Assembly (NCBI RefSeq): GCF_006783905.1
Contig: NZ_VFPE01000002.1
Span: 434,001 to 498,000, forward strand
Length of the DNA stretch: 64,000 bases
Source of the DNA: Microbacterium kyungheense
Lineage (GTDB): Bacteria; Actinomycetota; Actinomycetes; Actinomycetales; Microbacteriaceae
Reading direction: 5' to 3'
Made by a program: the position numbers and the translations under genes. Below are positions 9,240 to 17,352 of the stretch, in pieces (positions within the stretch are counted from its first letter, which is position 1; every line of letters starts with the position of its first letter). The notes under the pieces were generated by a model, which was given only the letters and a program-made list of their open reading frames with translations, did no database searches and was not told the DNA's origin.

Positions 9240-10186
9240 CAGAACTGCTCCTTCCGGCGACGCGTGATCAGCGCCTGCGCGACGCCCAGGATGACGATGA
9301 GGGTGAAGAAGATGTACGAGATGGCCGCCGAGTACCCGAACCGGTAGCCGACGAAGCCCGTCTCGTAGATGTACTGGACGATGGAGCGTGTGGTGTCGCT
9401 CGCGACCCCGCCCAGCATCTGGTACGCCTGGTCGAAGAGCTTCAGCGACGCGAGGACCTGCAGCAGCACGATCAGGACGGTCGCCGGTCCGAGCTGCGGC
9501 AGCGTGATGGACCAGAACTGCCGCCACGCGCCGGCGCCGTCGAGGGATGCCGCCTCGTACTGCTGGGCGGGGATGTTCTGCATCGACGCCAGGTACAGGA
9601 GGAAGTTGAACCCGACCGTCCACCACACCGTCGCGATCACGATCGCGAGCATGTTCGTGTCGGGGTTCTGCAGCCAGGCGATGGGCTGCAGCCCGAAGAA
9701 CTTCAGGATGTTGTTCGCCGCGCCGATCTGCGGGTTGAAGATCCACACCCAGATCTGCGAGATGACGGTGGATGCCAGCAGGTAGGGCATGAAGAACGAC
9801 AGGCGCCACAGCCACTGACCCGGCAGGCCGCGATCCACCAGCGCGGCCATGACGAGCGCGATGAGGACGAGCGGCACCGTCGAGAGGACGGTGAACCACA
9901 CGGTGTTCCACATCGACCGCCACATCACCGGGTCGGTGAGCGCCTCGGCGTAGTTGGCGAAGCCGACGAGATCACCGCCGGCCCCGGTCAGGGACTGGTT
10001 CGTGAAGCTGAGGAAGATGCCGTGGACGATCGGCCACACGAGGAAGAGGAGGAACGCGACGAGGAACGGTGCGACGAACGCCCAGCTGACCAGCTGGTCG
10101 CGGTGGTGGCGGGAGCCCGCCCGCTGGGTGCGGACGGATGACCGGCCGGTGACGATGGTGCGCGTGGAGGTGACGGAAGTCGTCAT
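9239..10186 (-). CDS. Sugar ABC transporter permease (MalF type)
   Basis: A 315-residue CUT1 permease, partner of the MalG-type protein. A basic N-terminal tail of about 40 residues precedes the first helix (WAFVAPFLVAFLLFLVWPIV); six helices are visible overall. The EAA loop reads QQYEAASLDGAGAWRQFWSITLP near residue 215. The ATG at 10186 overlaps the stop of the binding-protein gene by 4 nt (ATGA). It forms the heterodimeric channel with the next gene; the substrate is inferred as an arabino-oligosaccharide from the GH51 neighbour. Confidence 0.93.
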   Translation of the reverse strand: MTTSVTSTRTIVTGRSSVRTQRAGSRHHRDQLVSWAFVAPFLVAFLLFLVWPIVHGIFLSFTNQSLTGAGGDLVGFANYAEALTDPVMWRSMWNTVWFTVLSTVPLVLIALVMAALVDRGLPGQWLWRLSFFMPYLLASTVISQIWVWIFNPQIGAANNILKFFGLQPIAWLQNPDTNMLAIVIATVWWTVGFNFLLYLASMQNIPAQQYEAASLDGAGAWRQFWSITLPQLGPATVLIVLLQVLASLKLFDQAYQMLGGVASDTTRSIVQYIYETGFVGYRFGYSAAISYIFFTLIVILGVAQALITRRRKEQF

Positions 10187-11520
10187 GACCGGGACGTCCC
10201 TTCGGGATCTGCCGGGTTCGGCTGCTTCAGGAAGGTGTTCACGCGGGACTCGAACCGGTCGATCGCCGCAGCGGGGTCGTCGCCGCTGAGCAGCACGTTC
10301 TGGACGGCGGCGCCGAACTCGCCCTGGAAGTTCGAGCCCGAGCCGGTGAACCACGCGGTCGGGTCGTACACCACGTGCTGCGCCGCGTCGGCGTAGTGGG
10401 CCTGCGGAACCAGTTCGGCGTACTCCGCCGACTCGGTCACCGGCAGGAACGCGGGGATGTGGCCGGCCTCGGCCCACCCGAACGAGCCCTTGAGCATGTC
10501 GGCAACGAACTGGTACGTCAGATCGCGTCGATGTGCGTCCGCACTGGCCTGGCGCGGCAGGACGAACGAGTGCGAGTCGGCGTACGCGGCGGCGGTGCCG
10601 TAGAGCGTCGGGATCATCGTCGCATCAAAGGGCAGCTCGGCGTTCTGCATCGTGCGCAGCTCCCACACGCCGGTGAACAGCATCCCGCTCTTGCCGGTGG
10701 CGAACTCGGCCACGGCGGTGCCGTAGTCGGCCTGGGTCGCGGCGATCTCGCCGTCGAGCAGGGTGCGCATGTAGCTGAGCGACTCGATCGCGGCATCCTT
10801 GTCCATGACGGCCTTGCCGCCCTCGGGCAGTTCCATCGCGATCCCGTGCTGGCAGTACAGGGTGTAGAAGAGGCGCCACATCTGCGCGCCGTCGCCGAGG
10901 TAGCCGTACGAGAGAGCGTGGCCGTCGGCGGCGCCGCCGATCTCGCGCAGCTGGTCCAGGAACTCCTCGGGGCTCGAGGTCTCGGTGAGCTTCCCGTCGC
11001 TGTCGAGCACTCCCGCGGTGTCGCAGATGTCGGTGTTGAACATCGCGATGAACGGATGCGCGTCGAGGGCGATGCTGTAGTGCTTGCCGTCGACGGCCCC
11101 CTTGTCCCAGATCGGCTGGGGGAAGGTGGAGCTGTCGACGCCGAGCTCGGCCAGCTGGTCGAGATCCCACGGGTCCAGCAGCCCGCCCGGGGCCCACCCG
11201 ACCGTGCGGGTCGCGTGCATGATCGCGACGTCAGGGGCGCGCCCGCCGGCGGCCGCCATGGCGAGCTTGGTGTAGTACGGGGTGCCCCAGGCGAGCACCG
11301 TCGGGCGGATGCGGAAGTCGTTCTGCGCATCGTTGACGTTCTGGAGGAGCTGCGACATGGTGACACCGTCGCCACCGGACAGCAGATGCCAGAACTGGAG
11401 CGTCTGTGGTGTGGGACCCGTCGGTGCGCCTGCGGCGCAGCCGGCGAGCAGGGCGGCTCCGGCGGCAGCGGAGGCTGCGCTGAGGAACTGCCTTCGAGAC
11501 AGATCGAGCGGGGGCGTCAT
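10183..11520 (-). CDS. Extracellular sugar-binding lipoprotein (Tat)
   Basis: A 445-residue solute-binding protein of the CUT1 family 1 type that captures sugar outside the membrane and delivers it to the two permeases. The N-terminus carries a twin-arginine signal (SRRQFL, Arg9-Arg10) followed by a lipobox LAGC with Cys28, so it is exported folded and lipid-anchored. The mature part begins with QFWHLLSGGDG, typical of these receptors. The ATG at 11520 is preferred over the GTG 6 nt upstream because GAAGGAG is placed 5 nt before the ATG. A LacI-type operator lies 39-52 nt upstream. Confidence 0.93.
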   Translation of the reverse strand: MTPPLDLSRRQFLSAASAAAGAALLAGCAAGAPTGPTPQTLQFWHLLSGGDGVTMSQLLQNVNDAQNDFRIRPTVLAWGTPYYTKLAMAAAGGRAPDVAIMHATRTVGWAPGGLLDPWDLDQLAELGVDSSTFPQPIWDKGAVDGKHYSIALDAHPFIAMFNTDICDTAGVLDSDGKLTETSSPEEFLDQLREIGGAADGHALSYGYLGDGAQMWRLFYTLYCQHGIAMELPEGGKAVMDKDAAIESLSYMRTLLDGEIAATQADYGTAVAEFATGKSGMLFTGVWELRTMQNAELPFDATMIPTLYGTAAAYADSHSFVLPRQASADAHRRDLTYQFVADMLKGSFGWAEAGHIPAFLPVTESAEYAELVPQAHYADAAQHVVYDPTAWFTGSGSNFQGEFGAAVQNVLLSGDDPAAAIDRFESRVNTFLKQPNPADPEGTSRS

Positions 11521-11558
11521 CGTCACTCCTTCGTGACCGGGCGGGGGTGGCTACATGT

Positions 11559-11572
11559 TTACATCGTGGTAA
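11559..11572. promoter_or_regulatory. Candidate LacI-family operator
   Basis: TTACATCGTGGTAA: 14 bp with TTAC/GTAA ends and a central CG, the classic LacI-family operator layout with two mismatched inner positions. It lies between the regulator gene and the transporter operon, upstream of the binding-protein start. Confidence 0.55.
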
Positions 11573-11612
11573 TTCAGGATGCAAGAGCCGGTTCCGCACG
11601 CGACCCGGCGCA

Positions 11613-12659
11613 TCACGGGCGATAGCCCGCAGGCCTGCCCGCCGTGCTCGCGCGCTCGATCAGGGCGTGCGACAGCGTCACCGCGCGCGGGGCGGCGGTG
11701 CCGTCGTCGATGCGGGACTCGAGCAGGCCGATGGCGGCCTCGGCGAAGGCACGCCGATCGAAGGCGATCGTCGTGAGCGAGGGTGCCGTGAACTTCGAGA
11801 ACTCCACGTCGTCGAAGCCGGTCATGATCACGTCGTCGGGGACGCGGATGCCGGCGTCATGCAGCGCATGCAGGGTACCGAGGGCGAGCGAGTCGGTGAG
11901 CGCGACCACGCCGTCGAAGCCGACCCCGCGTTCCAGCAGGATGCGCGTGGCCCGCGCTCCGGCCACCATCGACCAGGGGAGCTGATTGACCTCGAGCGCC
12001 GGATCGCTCGTGAGTCCGGCCTCACGCAGGGCATCGTGCACGCCCTCGCGACGAAGCCGGCTGGTGGCCGTCGCGATGGACGCATCGTCGTCGGCGCCGA
12101 TCACGGCGATCCGCCGCGCCCCGTGCGCGAGCAGGTGCCTCGTCGCGTCGGCGGCCGCCCGACGGCTGTCGATGCGGACCTGATCGGCCCTGGTCTGCTC
12201 CACTTCGCCGATCACGACGACGGGCGGCAGGCGGCCCGCCGAGCGCAGCACACTGTCTTCGAAGCGAATGGGGTTCAGGATCAGTCCGTCGACGAGGTGC
12301 GCTCTCGCGCGGCGGAGGAGCTCATCCTCGCGCTGGGGCTCGACGGCGGTCTCTTCGATCTGCACGGCCAGTCCCCGCGCATGTGCCGCGGCGACGATGA
12401 GGTGGACGAGCTCTGCCGAGTACGCCGTGGCGAGATCGGGAAGGGCCACCGCGATCACGCCGGAGCGGCCGTTGCGCAACCCTCGCGCATTCAGGTTCGG
12501 CACGAAGTCGAGTTCGGCCATCGCCGCCTCGACTCTGGCCCTCGTCTTCTCACGCACCGGGATCGTGCCGGTGACGACATTCGACACGGTCTTGGGCGAC
12601 ACCCCCGCGAGGGCGGCCACATCCCTCATGGTCGCCCGAGCGGACGGCGCTCCGGTCAT
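11613..12659 (-). CDS. LacI-family transcriptional regulator
   Basis: A 348-residue repressor. The N-terminal helix-turn-helix ATMRDVAALAGVSPKTVSNVV and hinge (residues 9-65) are followed by a periplasmic-binding-protein-like effector domain (GVIAVALPDLATAYSAELV onward, ending near ALIERAST). Length is normal for LacI/GalR. The ATG has the -10 hexamer TAGGCT 6 nt upstream and no Shine-Dalgarno sequence, so a leaderless mRNA is likely. It is upstream of, and in the same direction as, the sugar-uptake operon and most likely represses it in the absence of an arabinoside inducer, through the operator at 11559-11572. Confidence 0.93.
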   Translation of the reverse strand: MTGAPSARATMRDVAALAGVSPKTVSNVVTGTIPVREKTRARVEAAMAELDFVPNLNARGLRNGRSGVIAVALPDLATAYSAELVHLIVAAAHARGLAVQIEETAVEPQREDELLRRARAHLVDGLILNPIRFEDSVLRSAGRLPPVVVIGEVEQTRADQVRIDSRRAAADATRHLLAHGARRIAVIGADDDASIATATSRLRREGVHDALREAGLTSDPALEVNQLPWSMVAGARATRILLERGVGFDGVVALTDSLALGTLHALHDAGIRVPDDVIMTGFDDVEFSKFTAPSLTTIAFDRRAFAEAAIGLLESRIDDGTAAPRAVTLSHALIERASTAGRPAGYRP

Positions 12660-12665
12660 CGCGCC

Positions 12666-12671
12666 AGCCTA
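12666..12671 (-). promoter_or_regulatory. -10 box, leaderless promoter of the LacI gene
   Basis: TAGGCT on the minus strand, separated by 6 nt from the ATG at 12659. Confidence 0.55.
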
Positions 12672-12744
12672 GCGGCGGCTTGGCGGAGTGCGCCCGCGCC
12701 GCGGTGGAGTCGCGAGGCCCCTCGAGTATGTCTGAATGGAGCGC

Positions 12745-12750
12745 TAGCCT
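12745..12750 (+). promoter_or_regulatory. -10 box for the 49-residue small protein
   Basis: TAGCCT, 24 nt before the ATG at 12775, leaving a short leader with a strong AAGGAGG. It is divergent from the LacI promoter about 75 nt away. Confidence 0.45.
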
Positions 12751-12774
12751 GGGGGAAAACGCAAGGAGGCCGAG

Positions 12775-12924
12775 ATGGAAGAGCAGAAGGGCACCCCGCA
12801 GGACGCTCCGAGGAGCGGCTGGCTGTGGAAGTTCGTCGCCCTCATCTTCGGCGCGCCGCCCATCGCCGTCTACGGGGCTGAAGAAGAGGTCGAGCAGGAG
12901 CGCGCGGAGCGCCGCGCCGGCTGA
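12775..12924 (+). CDS. Small hypothetical protein, 49 residues
   Basis: A short gene with an excellent Shine-Dalgarno (AAGGAGG, 7-8 nt before ATG) and its own -10 box, which is the reason for calling it. The product is a charged N-terminus, a hydrophobic middle WLWKFVALIFGAPPIAVYG (residues 16-34), and a charged tail of alternating Glu and Arg. It could be a small single-span or peripheral membrane protein. I recognise no family. It lies alone between the divergent LacI gene and the deaminase/aldolase gene. Confidence 0.65.
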   Translation: MEEQKGTPQDAPRSGWLWKFVALIFGAPPIAVYGAEEEVEQERAERRAG

Positions 12925-12994
12925 TCCCCTTCTCCCGCGGGACGCGCGGGGTCATCGGGGTGCTCGCCCGTCATCGGACGGTCGGACGGGGCCC

Positions 12995-13000
12995 TATCCT
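12995..13000 (+). promoter_or_regulatory. -10 box of the mini-ORF/deaminase transcript
   Basis: TATCCT followed by 6 nt and the ATG at 13007, the same spacing as at other leaderless genes of this window. Confidence 0.5.
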
Positions 13001-13006
13001 GGAGCG

Positions 13007-13036
13007 ATGCGCGCGCACCCGAAGCGAGCCGTATGA
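13007..13036 (+). CDS. Leaderless upstream mini-ORF, 9 codons
   Basis: Reads MRAHPKRAV then stop. The ATG is correctly placed for a leaderless transcript (TATCCT, 6 nt), and the stop TGA (13034-13036) overlaps the ATG (13033) of the deaminase/aldolase as ATGA. The downstream gene has no Shine-Dalgarno of its own, so reinitiation after this peptide may be how it is translated. The composition is basic (two Arg, one Lys, one His in nine). Existence as a translated peptide is inferred. Confidence 0.45.
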   Translation: MRAHPKRAV

Positions 13037-14280
13037 GTCTCGATCTGCTGTCCACCCCCACGGCGACGAAGCCGTGGAGCCACTCCGCGTCCTACTGGGG
13101 CGCCATGAGTCACGCTCTCGCCGATGTGAGCGGCCCCGTCGCCGCGATCAACGTCGAAGCGCTCCGTTACAACGCCCTCGACCTCGTGGTGCGCGCCGGC
13201 GGCGTGCCCATCCGCGTCGCGAGCAAGTCCGTGCGCGTCCGCGAGGTCATCGACGCCGTCCTCGCCCTTCCCGGCTACCAGGGCATCCTCGCGTTCACGC
13301 TCCCCGAGGCGCTCTGGCTGGCGCAGGATCGCGACGGCGCCCCCGGACACGACGACATCGTGCTCGGGTACCCGACTGTGGATCGCGCGGCGCTCGCCGC
13401 GCTCGCGGCCGATGAGGTCGCTGCATCCCGCATCACGCTGATGGTCGACGACCTCGCTCAGCTCGATCTCGTCGACGCGATCGCCGCGCCGGGCTCGCGG
13501 CCCGAGATCCGGGTGGCCATCGACGCCGACGCGTCGTGGCGCGCGCCCGCGCTCGGTCACATCGGCGTGTTCCGCTCGCCGGTGCACGATGCCCCCGAGG
13601 TCGCCGCGCTCGCCCGCTCGATCGCGGCGCGCGAGGGCTTCCGCCTCGTCGGCCTGATGATGTACGAGGCGCAGATCGCCGGGCAGGGCGATGCGACCGG
13701 ATCGGGGGATGCCGTCATCCGGTGGATGCAGCGACGCTCCGGGTCCGAGCTGCTCGAACGCCGTGCCGCCATCGTCGCCGCCCTGCGCGACATCGCCCCG
13801 CTCGAGTTCGTCAACGGCGGCGGCACCGGATCGCTGGAGATGACGGCATCCGATCAGGCCGTCACCGAGGTCACCGCCGGCAGCGGGCTGCTGGCGGGGC
13901 ACCTGTTCGACGGCTACCGCGCGTTCGATCCCGCCCCGGCCGCGGCCTTCGCCCTCGAGGTGGTCCGCAAGCCCGCGCCCGACATCGCCACCGTCCTCGG
14001 CGGCGGCTGGATCGCGTCGGGCCCCGCGCTGGAGTCCCGCCAGCCGCGTGCCGTCTGGCCGGAGGGGCTGCGCACCGTGCCACGCGAAGGCGCTGGCGAG
14101 GTGCAGACGCCGCTGCGCGGCGACGCCGCCCGAGGTCTGCGCGTGGGCGACCGGGTGTGGCTGCGCCACTCGAAGAGCGGAGAGCTGGCCGAACGCGTCG
14201 ACCGCTATCACGTGGTCGACGGCAGCCGTCTCAGGGGGACGATCGCGACGTATCGCGGCGAGGGGAAGGCGTTCCTGTGA
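13033..14280 (+). CDS. PLP-dependent amino acid deaminase/aldolase (alanine racemase N-domain fold)
   Basis: A 415-residue fold-type III PLP enzyme, related to D-threonine aldolase and D-threo-3-hydroxyaspartate dehydratase. The PLP lysine is in PIRVASKSVR near residue 58. A TIM-barrel body (LGYPTVDR, MVDDLAQLDLV, FVNGGGTGS) is followed by a beta domain with RVGDRVWLRHSKSGEL and YHVVDG near the C-terminus, which may hold the metal site. The substrate is probably a D-hydroxyamino acid but is not determined. Translation is likely coupled to the mini-ORF. It overlaps the oxidase gene by 4 nt, so the two probably act together. Confidence 0.85.
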   Translation: MSLDLLSTPTATKPWSHSASYWGAMSHALADVSGPVAAINVEALRYNALDLVVRAGGVPIRVASKSVRVREVIDAVLALPGYQGILAFTLPEALWLAQDRDGAPGHDDIVLGYPTVDRAALAALAADEVAASRITLMVDDLAQLDLVDAIAAPGSRPEIRVAIDADASWRAPALGHIGVFRSPVHDAPEVAALARSIAAREGFRLVGLMMYEAQIAGQGDATGSGDAVIRWMQRRSGSELLERRAAIVAALRDIAPLEFVNGGGTGSLEMTASDQAVTEVTAGSGLLAGHLFDGYRAFDPAPAAAFALEVVRKPAPDIATVLGGGWIASGPALESRQPRAVWPEGLRTVPREGAGEVQTPLRGDAARGLRVGDRVWLRHSKSGELAERVDRYHVVDGSRLRGTIATYRGEGKAFL

Positions 14281-15590
14281 CACGTCCAGGAGGAGTGTGG
14301 CGCAACTGGGGGCGCTCGGAGTCGGTCAGACCGCAGCGGATCGAGTTCCCGCGCACCGTCGAGGCGGTGCAGCGCGCCGTGGTGGCCGCCTCGGTGCGGG
14401 GTCTGCCGATCAAGGCCGTCGGCGCCGGACACAGCTTCACCGGCATCGCGGTGGCCCCCGGGGTGCTGCTGGAGCTGCGTGACCTCAGCGGGCTGGTCTC
14501 GGTCGACGCGGAGCGCAAGCGCGTGACGGTGCTCGCGGGCACACGGCTTCACCAGATCCCCGCACTACTGGCACCGTACGGTCTCGCGATGGAGAACCTC
14601 GGCGACATCGACAGGCAGTCGGTCGCCGGCGCGATCTCGACCGGGACGCACGGCACCGGTGCCCGCTTCGGCGGCATCGCCACCCAGGTCGTCGGCGCGA
14701 CGCTCGTGACGGCATCCGGCGAGCTGCTGCGGATCGACGAGAGCGAGAACGCCGAACTGCTCCCGGCGGTGGCCCTCGGCCTCGGCGCGCTCGGCATCCT
14801 CGTCGAAGTGACGCTGCAGTGCGTCCCGGCGTTCGTGCTGCATGCGCTCGAGCAGCCCGAGACGCTGGAGGTCGTGCTGGCAGGGCTCGACGACCGGGTC
14901 GCCGCCGCCGATCACTTCGAGTTCTACTGGTTCCCGCACACCGACCGCGCGATGACGAAGACCAACACGCGACTGCCCGAGTCGGCGCCGCGGCATCCGC
15001 TGTCGCCGGTCGGCAAGTGGATCGACGACGCGTTCGTCGGCAGCGGTCTTCACCAGGTGGCCTGCACCACGGGAAAGCTGATCCCAGGGCTCGTGCCGCC
15101 GATCAACCGGCTGTCGGCGAAGGTCTGGGGCGACCGCGAGTTCACCGACGGCTCGGCGCGGGTGTTCGCGACGAGCCGGTCGGTGCGCTTCCGCGAGATG
15201 GAGTACGCCCTGCCGGTCGAGAACGTCCGTCCGGCGTTCGACGCGCTGCGCTCCCTGATCGACGAGCGCGGCTGGCGCATCGGCTTCCCGGTCGAAGTGC
15301 GCTTCGCGGCCGCCGACGATCGCTGGCTGTCGACCGCGCACGGCCGCGCGTCCGGGTACATCGCCGTGCACCGGTACTGGCGTGACGATCCGACGGAGTA
15401 CTTCGAGGCCGTCGAGCAGATCATGCTGGGGTACGGCGGGCGTCCGCACTGGGGCAAGATGCACACCCTCGGCGCCGACGTGCTGCGGGAGCGGTATCCG
15501 CGTTTCGACGACTTCGTCGCACTGCGCGATCGACTGGACCCCGAGCGGCTGTTCCGCAACGCGTACCTCGACCGGGTGCTCGGTGGGTAA
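14277..15590 (+). CDS. FAD-linked oxidase, D-arabinono-1,4-lactone oxidase family
   Basis: A 437-residue flavoprotein of the VAO/ALO group, oxidising an aldonolactone or polyol. The N-terminal FAD domain shows KAVGAGHSFTGIA (its His is the usual covalent flavin attachment site) and DIDRQSVAGAISTGTHGTG near residue 115. The ALO C-terminal domain ends with HWGKMHTLG near residue 390. No signal peptide is seen. The GTG start overlaps the stop of the deaminase/aldolase gene (GTGA). The pairing recurs in related actinobacteria as far as I recall, but a joint pathway is not established. Confidence 0.88.
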   Translation: MTRPGGVWRNWGRSESVRPQRIEFPRTVEAVQRAVVAASVRGLPIKAVGAGHSFTGIAVAPGVLLELRDLSGLVSVDAERKRVTVLAGTRLHQIPALLAPYGLAMENLGDIDRQSVAGAISTGTHGTGARFGGIATQVVGATLVTASGELLRIDESENAELLPAVALGLGALGILVEVTLQCVPAFVLHALEQPETLEVVLAGLDDRVAAADHFEFYWFPHTDRAMTKTNTRLPESAPRHPLSPVGKWIDDAFVGSGLHQVACTTGKLIPGLVPPINRLSAKVWGDREFTDGSARVFATSRSVRFREMEYALPVENVRPAFDALRSLIDERGWRIGFPVEVRFAAADDRWLSTAHGRASGYIAVHRYWRDDPTEYFEAVEQIMLGYGGRPHWGKMHTLGADVLRERYPRFDDFVALRDRLDPERLFRNAYLDRVLGG

Positions 15591-15638
15591 CGGCTGAGAG
15601 TCCACAGCCCGCGCTCATGCCGCGCGTGCGTGCGTCGA

Positions 15639-15644
15639 TAGGAT
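15639..15644 (+). promoter_or_regulatory. -10 box upstream of lemA
   Basis: TAGGAT, 28 nt before the lemA ATG; gives a short leader with GGAG. Confidence 0.4.
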
Positions 15645-15672
15645 GAGGGCACTATCGAACGGAGACTCGGCA

Positions 15673-16239
15673 ATGGAATGGCTGATTCCAGTCCTCATCG
15701 TGGTGGCGCTGGTCGTCATCGCCGGCATCTACCTCTGGGCGACGTACAACTCCCTCGTCCAGCTGAATGTGCGCGTCGATGAGGCGTGGAGTGACATCAC
15801 GGTGCAGCTGAAGCGTCGTGCCGATCTGCTGCCGAACCTCATCGAAGCCGTCAAGGGGTATGCCGCGCACGAGAAGGCCGTGTTCGAGAACGTGACGCGC
15901 GCCCGCGCCGAGACGCTGTCGGTCGCCGGCCCCGCGGACGCGGGCGTCGCCGAGGGGCACATGCAGCAGGCGCTGAAGTCGCTCTTCGCCGTCGCCGAGG
16001 CCTACCCGCAGCTGCAGGCGAGCCAGAACTTCCTCCAGCTGCAGCAGTCGATCGTCGACACCGAAGACAAGATCCAGGCCTCGCGCCGTTTCTACAACGG
16101 TGGTGTGCGCGAGCTGAACACCAAGATCAAGGTGTTCCCGAACAACATGTTCGCCCGCAATCTGGGCTTCCACGAGCGCGAGTTCTTCGAGGTCATCGAC
16201 GGCGCCGCCATCTCGGAGCCCCCGCGCGTGCAGTTCTGA
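15673..16239 (+). CDS. LemA family protein
   Basis: A 188-residue LemA protein. A single N-terminal membrane helix (WLIPVLIVVALVVIAGIYLWA, residues 3-23) precedes a long-helix domain with the conserved AWSDITVQLKRRADLLPNLIEAVKGYA and EDKIQASRRFYNGGVRELNTKI. Topology is expected to be N-out with a cytosolic helical bundle. The role of LemA is poorly defined. The ATG at 15673 follows GGAG and places the helix at the very N-terminus; an in-frame ATG 30 nt upstream is less likely. The usual partner TPM/YgcG-like gene is absent; a YcaQ-type protein follows after 9 nt. Confidence 0.92.
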   Translation: MEWLIPVLIVVALVVIAGIYLWATYNSLVQLNVRVDEAWSDITVQLKRRADLLPNLIEAVKGYAAHEKAVFENVTRARAETLSVAGPADAGVAEGHMQQALKSLFAVAEAYPQLQASQNFLQLQQSIVDTEDKIQASRRFYNGGVRELNTKIKVFPNNMFARNLGFHEREFFEVIDGAAISEPPRVQF

Positions 16240-16248
16240 CGTCGAGGC

Positions 16249-17346
16249 ATGGTCCATCGGCTGACGCGTGAGCAGGCCCGTCGCATCGCCCTGCACGGGC
16301 AGCTGCTCACGGCCGAACGCCCGGCGGGCGTCGTCGAGACGATCGACGCGCTGACGATCCTGCCGATCGACCCGACCTCGGCGATCGCGCCGAGCGTCGA
16401 CCTCATCCTGTGGAGCAGGCTCGGCTGGCCGTACCAGCCAGCCGATCTGGTGCGACTGTTCGAAGAGGACCGGGCCGTGTTCGAGTGGGGCGGGTTCTAC
16501 CGCGCCATGACGGATCTGCCGCTGCTGCTGCCCGAGATGCGGCGGCGACCGGAGTCCGCCCAGGCACGCGAGTGGCTGGCCGCCAACGACGCCTTCCGAC
16601 GCGAGACCCTGGCCCGGCTGCGCGCCGAGGGGCCCCTGCACGCGAGCGAGGTCCCCGACACGGCGCAGGTCTCGTGGCGGTCGTCGGGCTGGACGAACAA
16701 CCGCAACAGCCAGCAGCTGCTGGAGCTGCTCGTGCTGTGCGGTGATGTGGCCGTGGCGTCGCGTGACGCCGCGGGCCGCCTGTTCGACGTGGCGGACCGG
16801 GTCTATCCCCGCGAGGTGCCGGAGGTGTCGGACGAGGATGCCGCCCGCGAGCGCGCCGAGCGCCGGCTCGCGGCGTTCGGGATCGCGCGCGCGAAGGGAC
16901 TGGCGCAGCCCATCGAGCCGATCTCGGTGGGCGAACTGGGCGAGGAAGCGGTTGTCGACGGCGTCGACGGCGTGTGGCGGGTCGATCCCGAGGCGCTGGC
17001 GGCCGCCGACGACTTCGTGCCCCGCACGGCGCTCCTCTCGCCGCTGGACCGCGCGGTGTTCGACCGGCGCCGCCTGGAAGAGCTGTTCGCGTACGAGTAC
17101 GTGCTGGAGATGTACAAGCCCGCCGCGAAGCGGCGGTGGGGGTACTTCGCGCTGCCCGTCCTGCACGGCGACCGGTTCGTGGGCAAGCTCGACGCCAAGG
17201 CGGATCGCAAGGCCGGTGTGCTGCGCATCCACGCCCTCCACGAGGACGAGCCGTTCGACGATGGAACCCGGGGAGCGGTGGAGGCCGAGATCCGTGACCT
17301 CGCGCGGTGGCTCGGACTCGCGCCGGTGGGTGCGGGGTTCGGATGA
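16249..17346 (+). CDS. YcaQ/AlkX-like winged-helix protein with altered catalytic motif
   Basis: A 365-residue protein of the HTH_42/YcaQ superfamily, whose characterised members are DNA glycosylases that unhook interstrand crosslinks. The winged-helix N-terminus and the C-terminal KRRWGYFALPVLHGDRFVGKLDAKAD (near residue 290) are clear. Where active YcaQ-type enzymes have Q-hydrophobic-D, this protein has P39-I40-D41, so the catalytic glutamine is missing. It may bind DNA without cutting the glycosidic bond. Its paralogue at 17854-19161 keeps the motif. It starts 9 nt after lemA. Confidence 0.85.
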   Translation: MVHRLTREQARRIALHGQLLTAERPAGVVETIDALTILPIDPTSAIAPSVDLILWSRLGWPYQPADLVRLFEEDRAVFEWGGFYRAMTDLPLLLPEMRRRPESAQAREWLAANDAFRRETLARLRAEGPLHASEVPDTAQVSWRSSGWTNNRNSQQLLELLVLCGDVAVASRDAAGRLFDVADRVYPREVPEVSDEDAARERAERRLAAFGIARAKGLAQPIEPISVGELGEEAVVDGVDGVWRVDPEALAAADDFVPRTALLSPLDRAVFDRRRLEELFAYEYVLEMYKPAAKRRWGYFALPVLHGDRFVGKLDAKADRKAGVLRIHALHEDEPFDDGTRGAVEAEIRDLARWLGLAPVGAGFG

Positions 17347-17352
17347 CGCGCG

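Noticed and set aside
12925-12960. CCCGCG/CGCGGG stem after the 49-residue gene
   Set aside because: Only 6 bp of simple GC sequence; could be a terminator but not distinguishable from background.
12680-13036. 118-residue frame covering the 49-residue gene and the mini-ORF
   Set aside because: Different frame from the well-supported 49-residue gene; its last nine codons are the mini-ORF, which has its own promoter and start.
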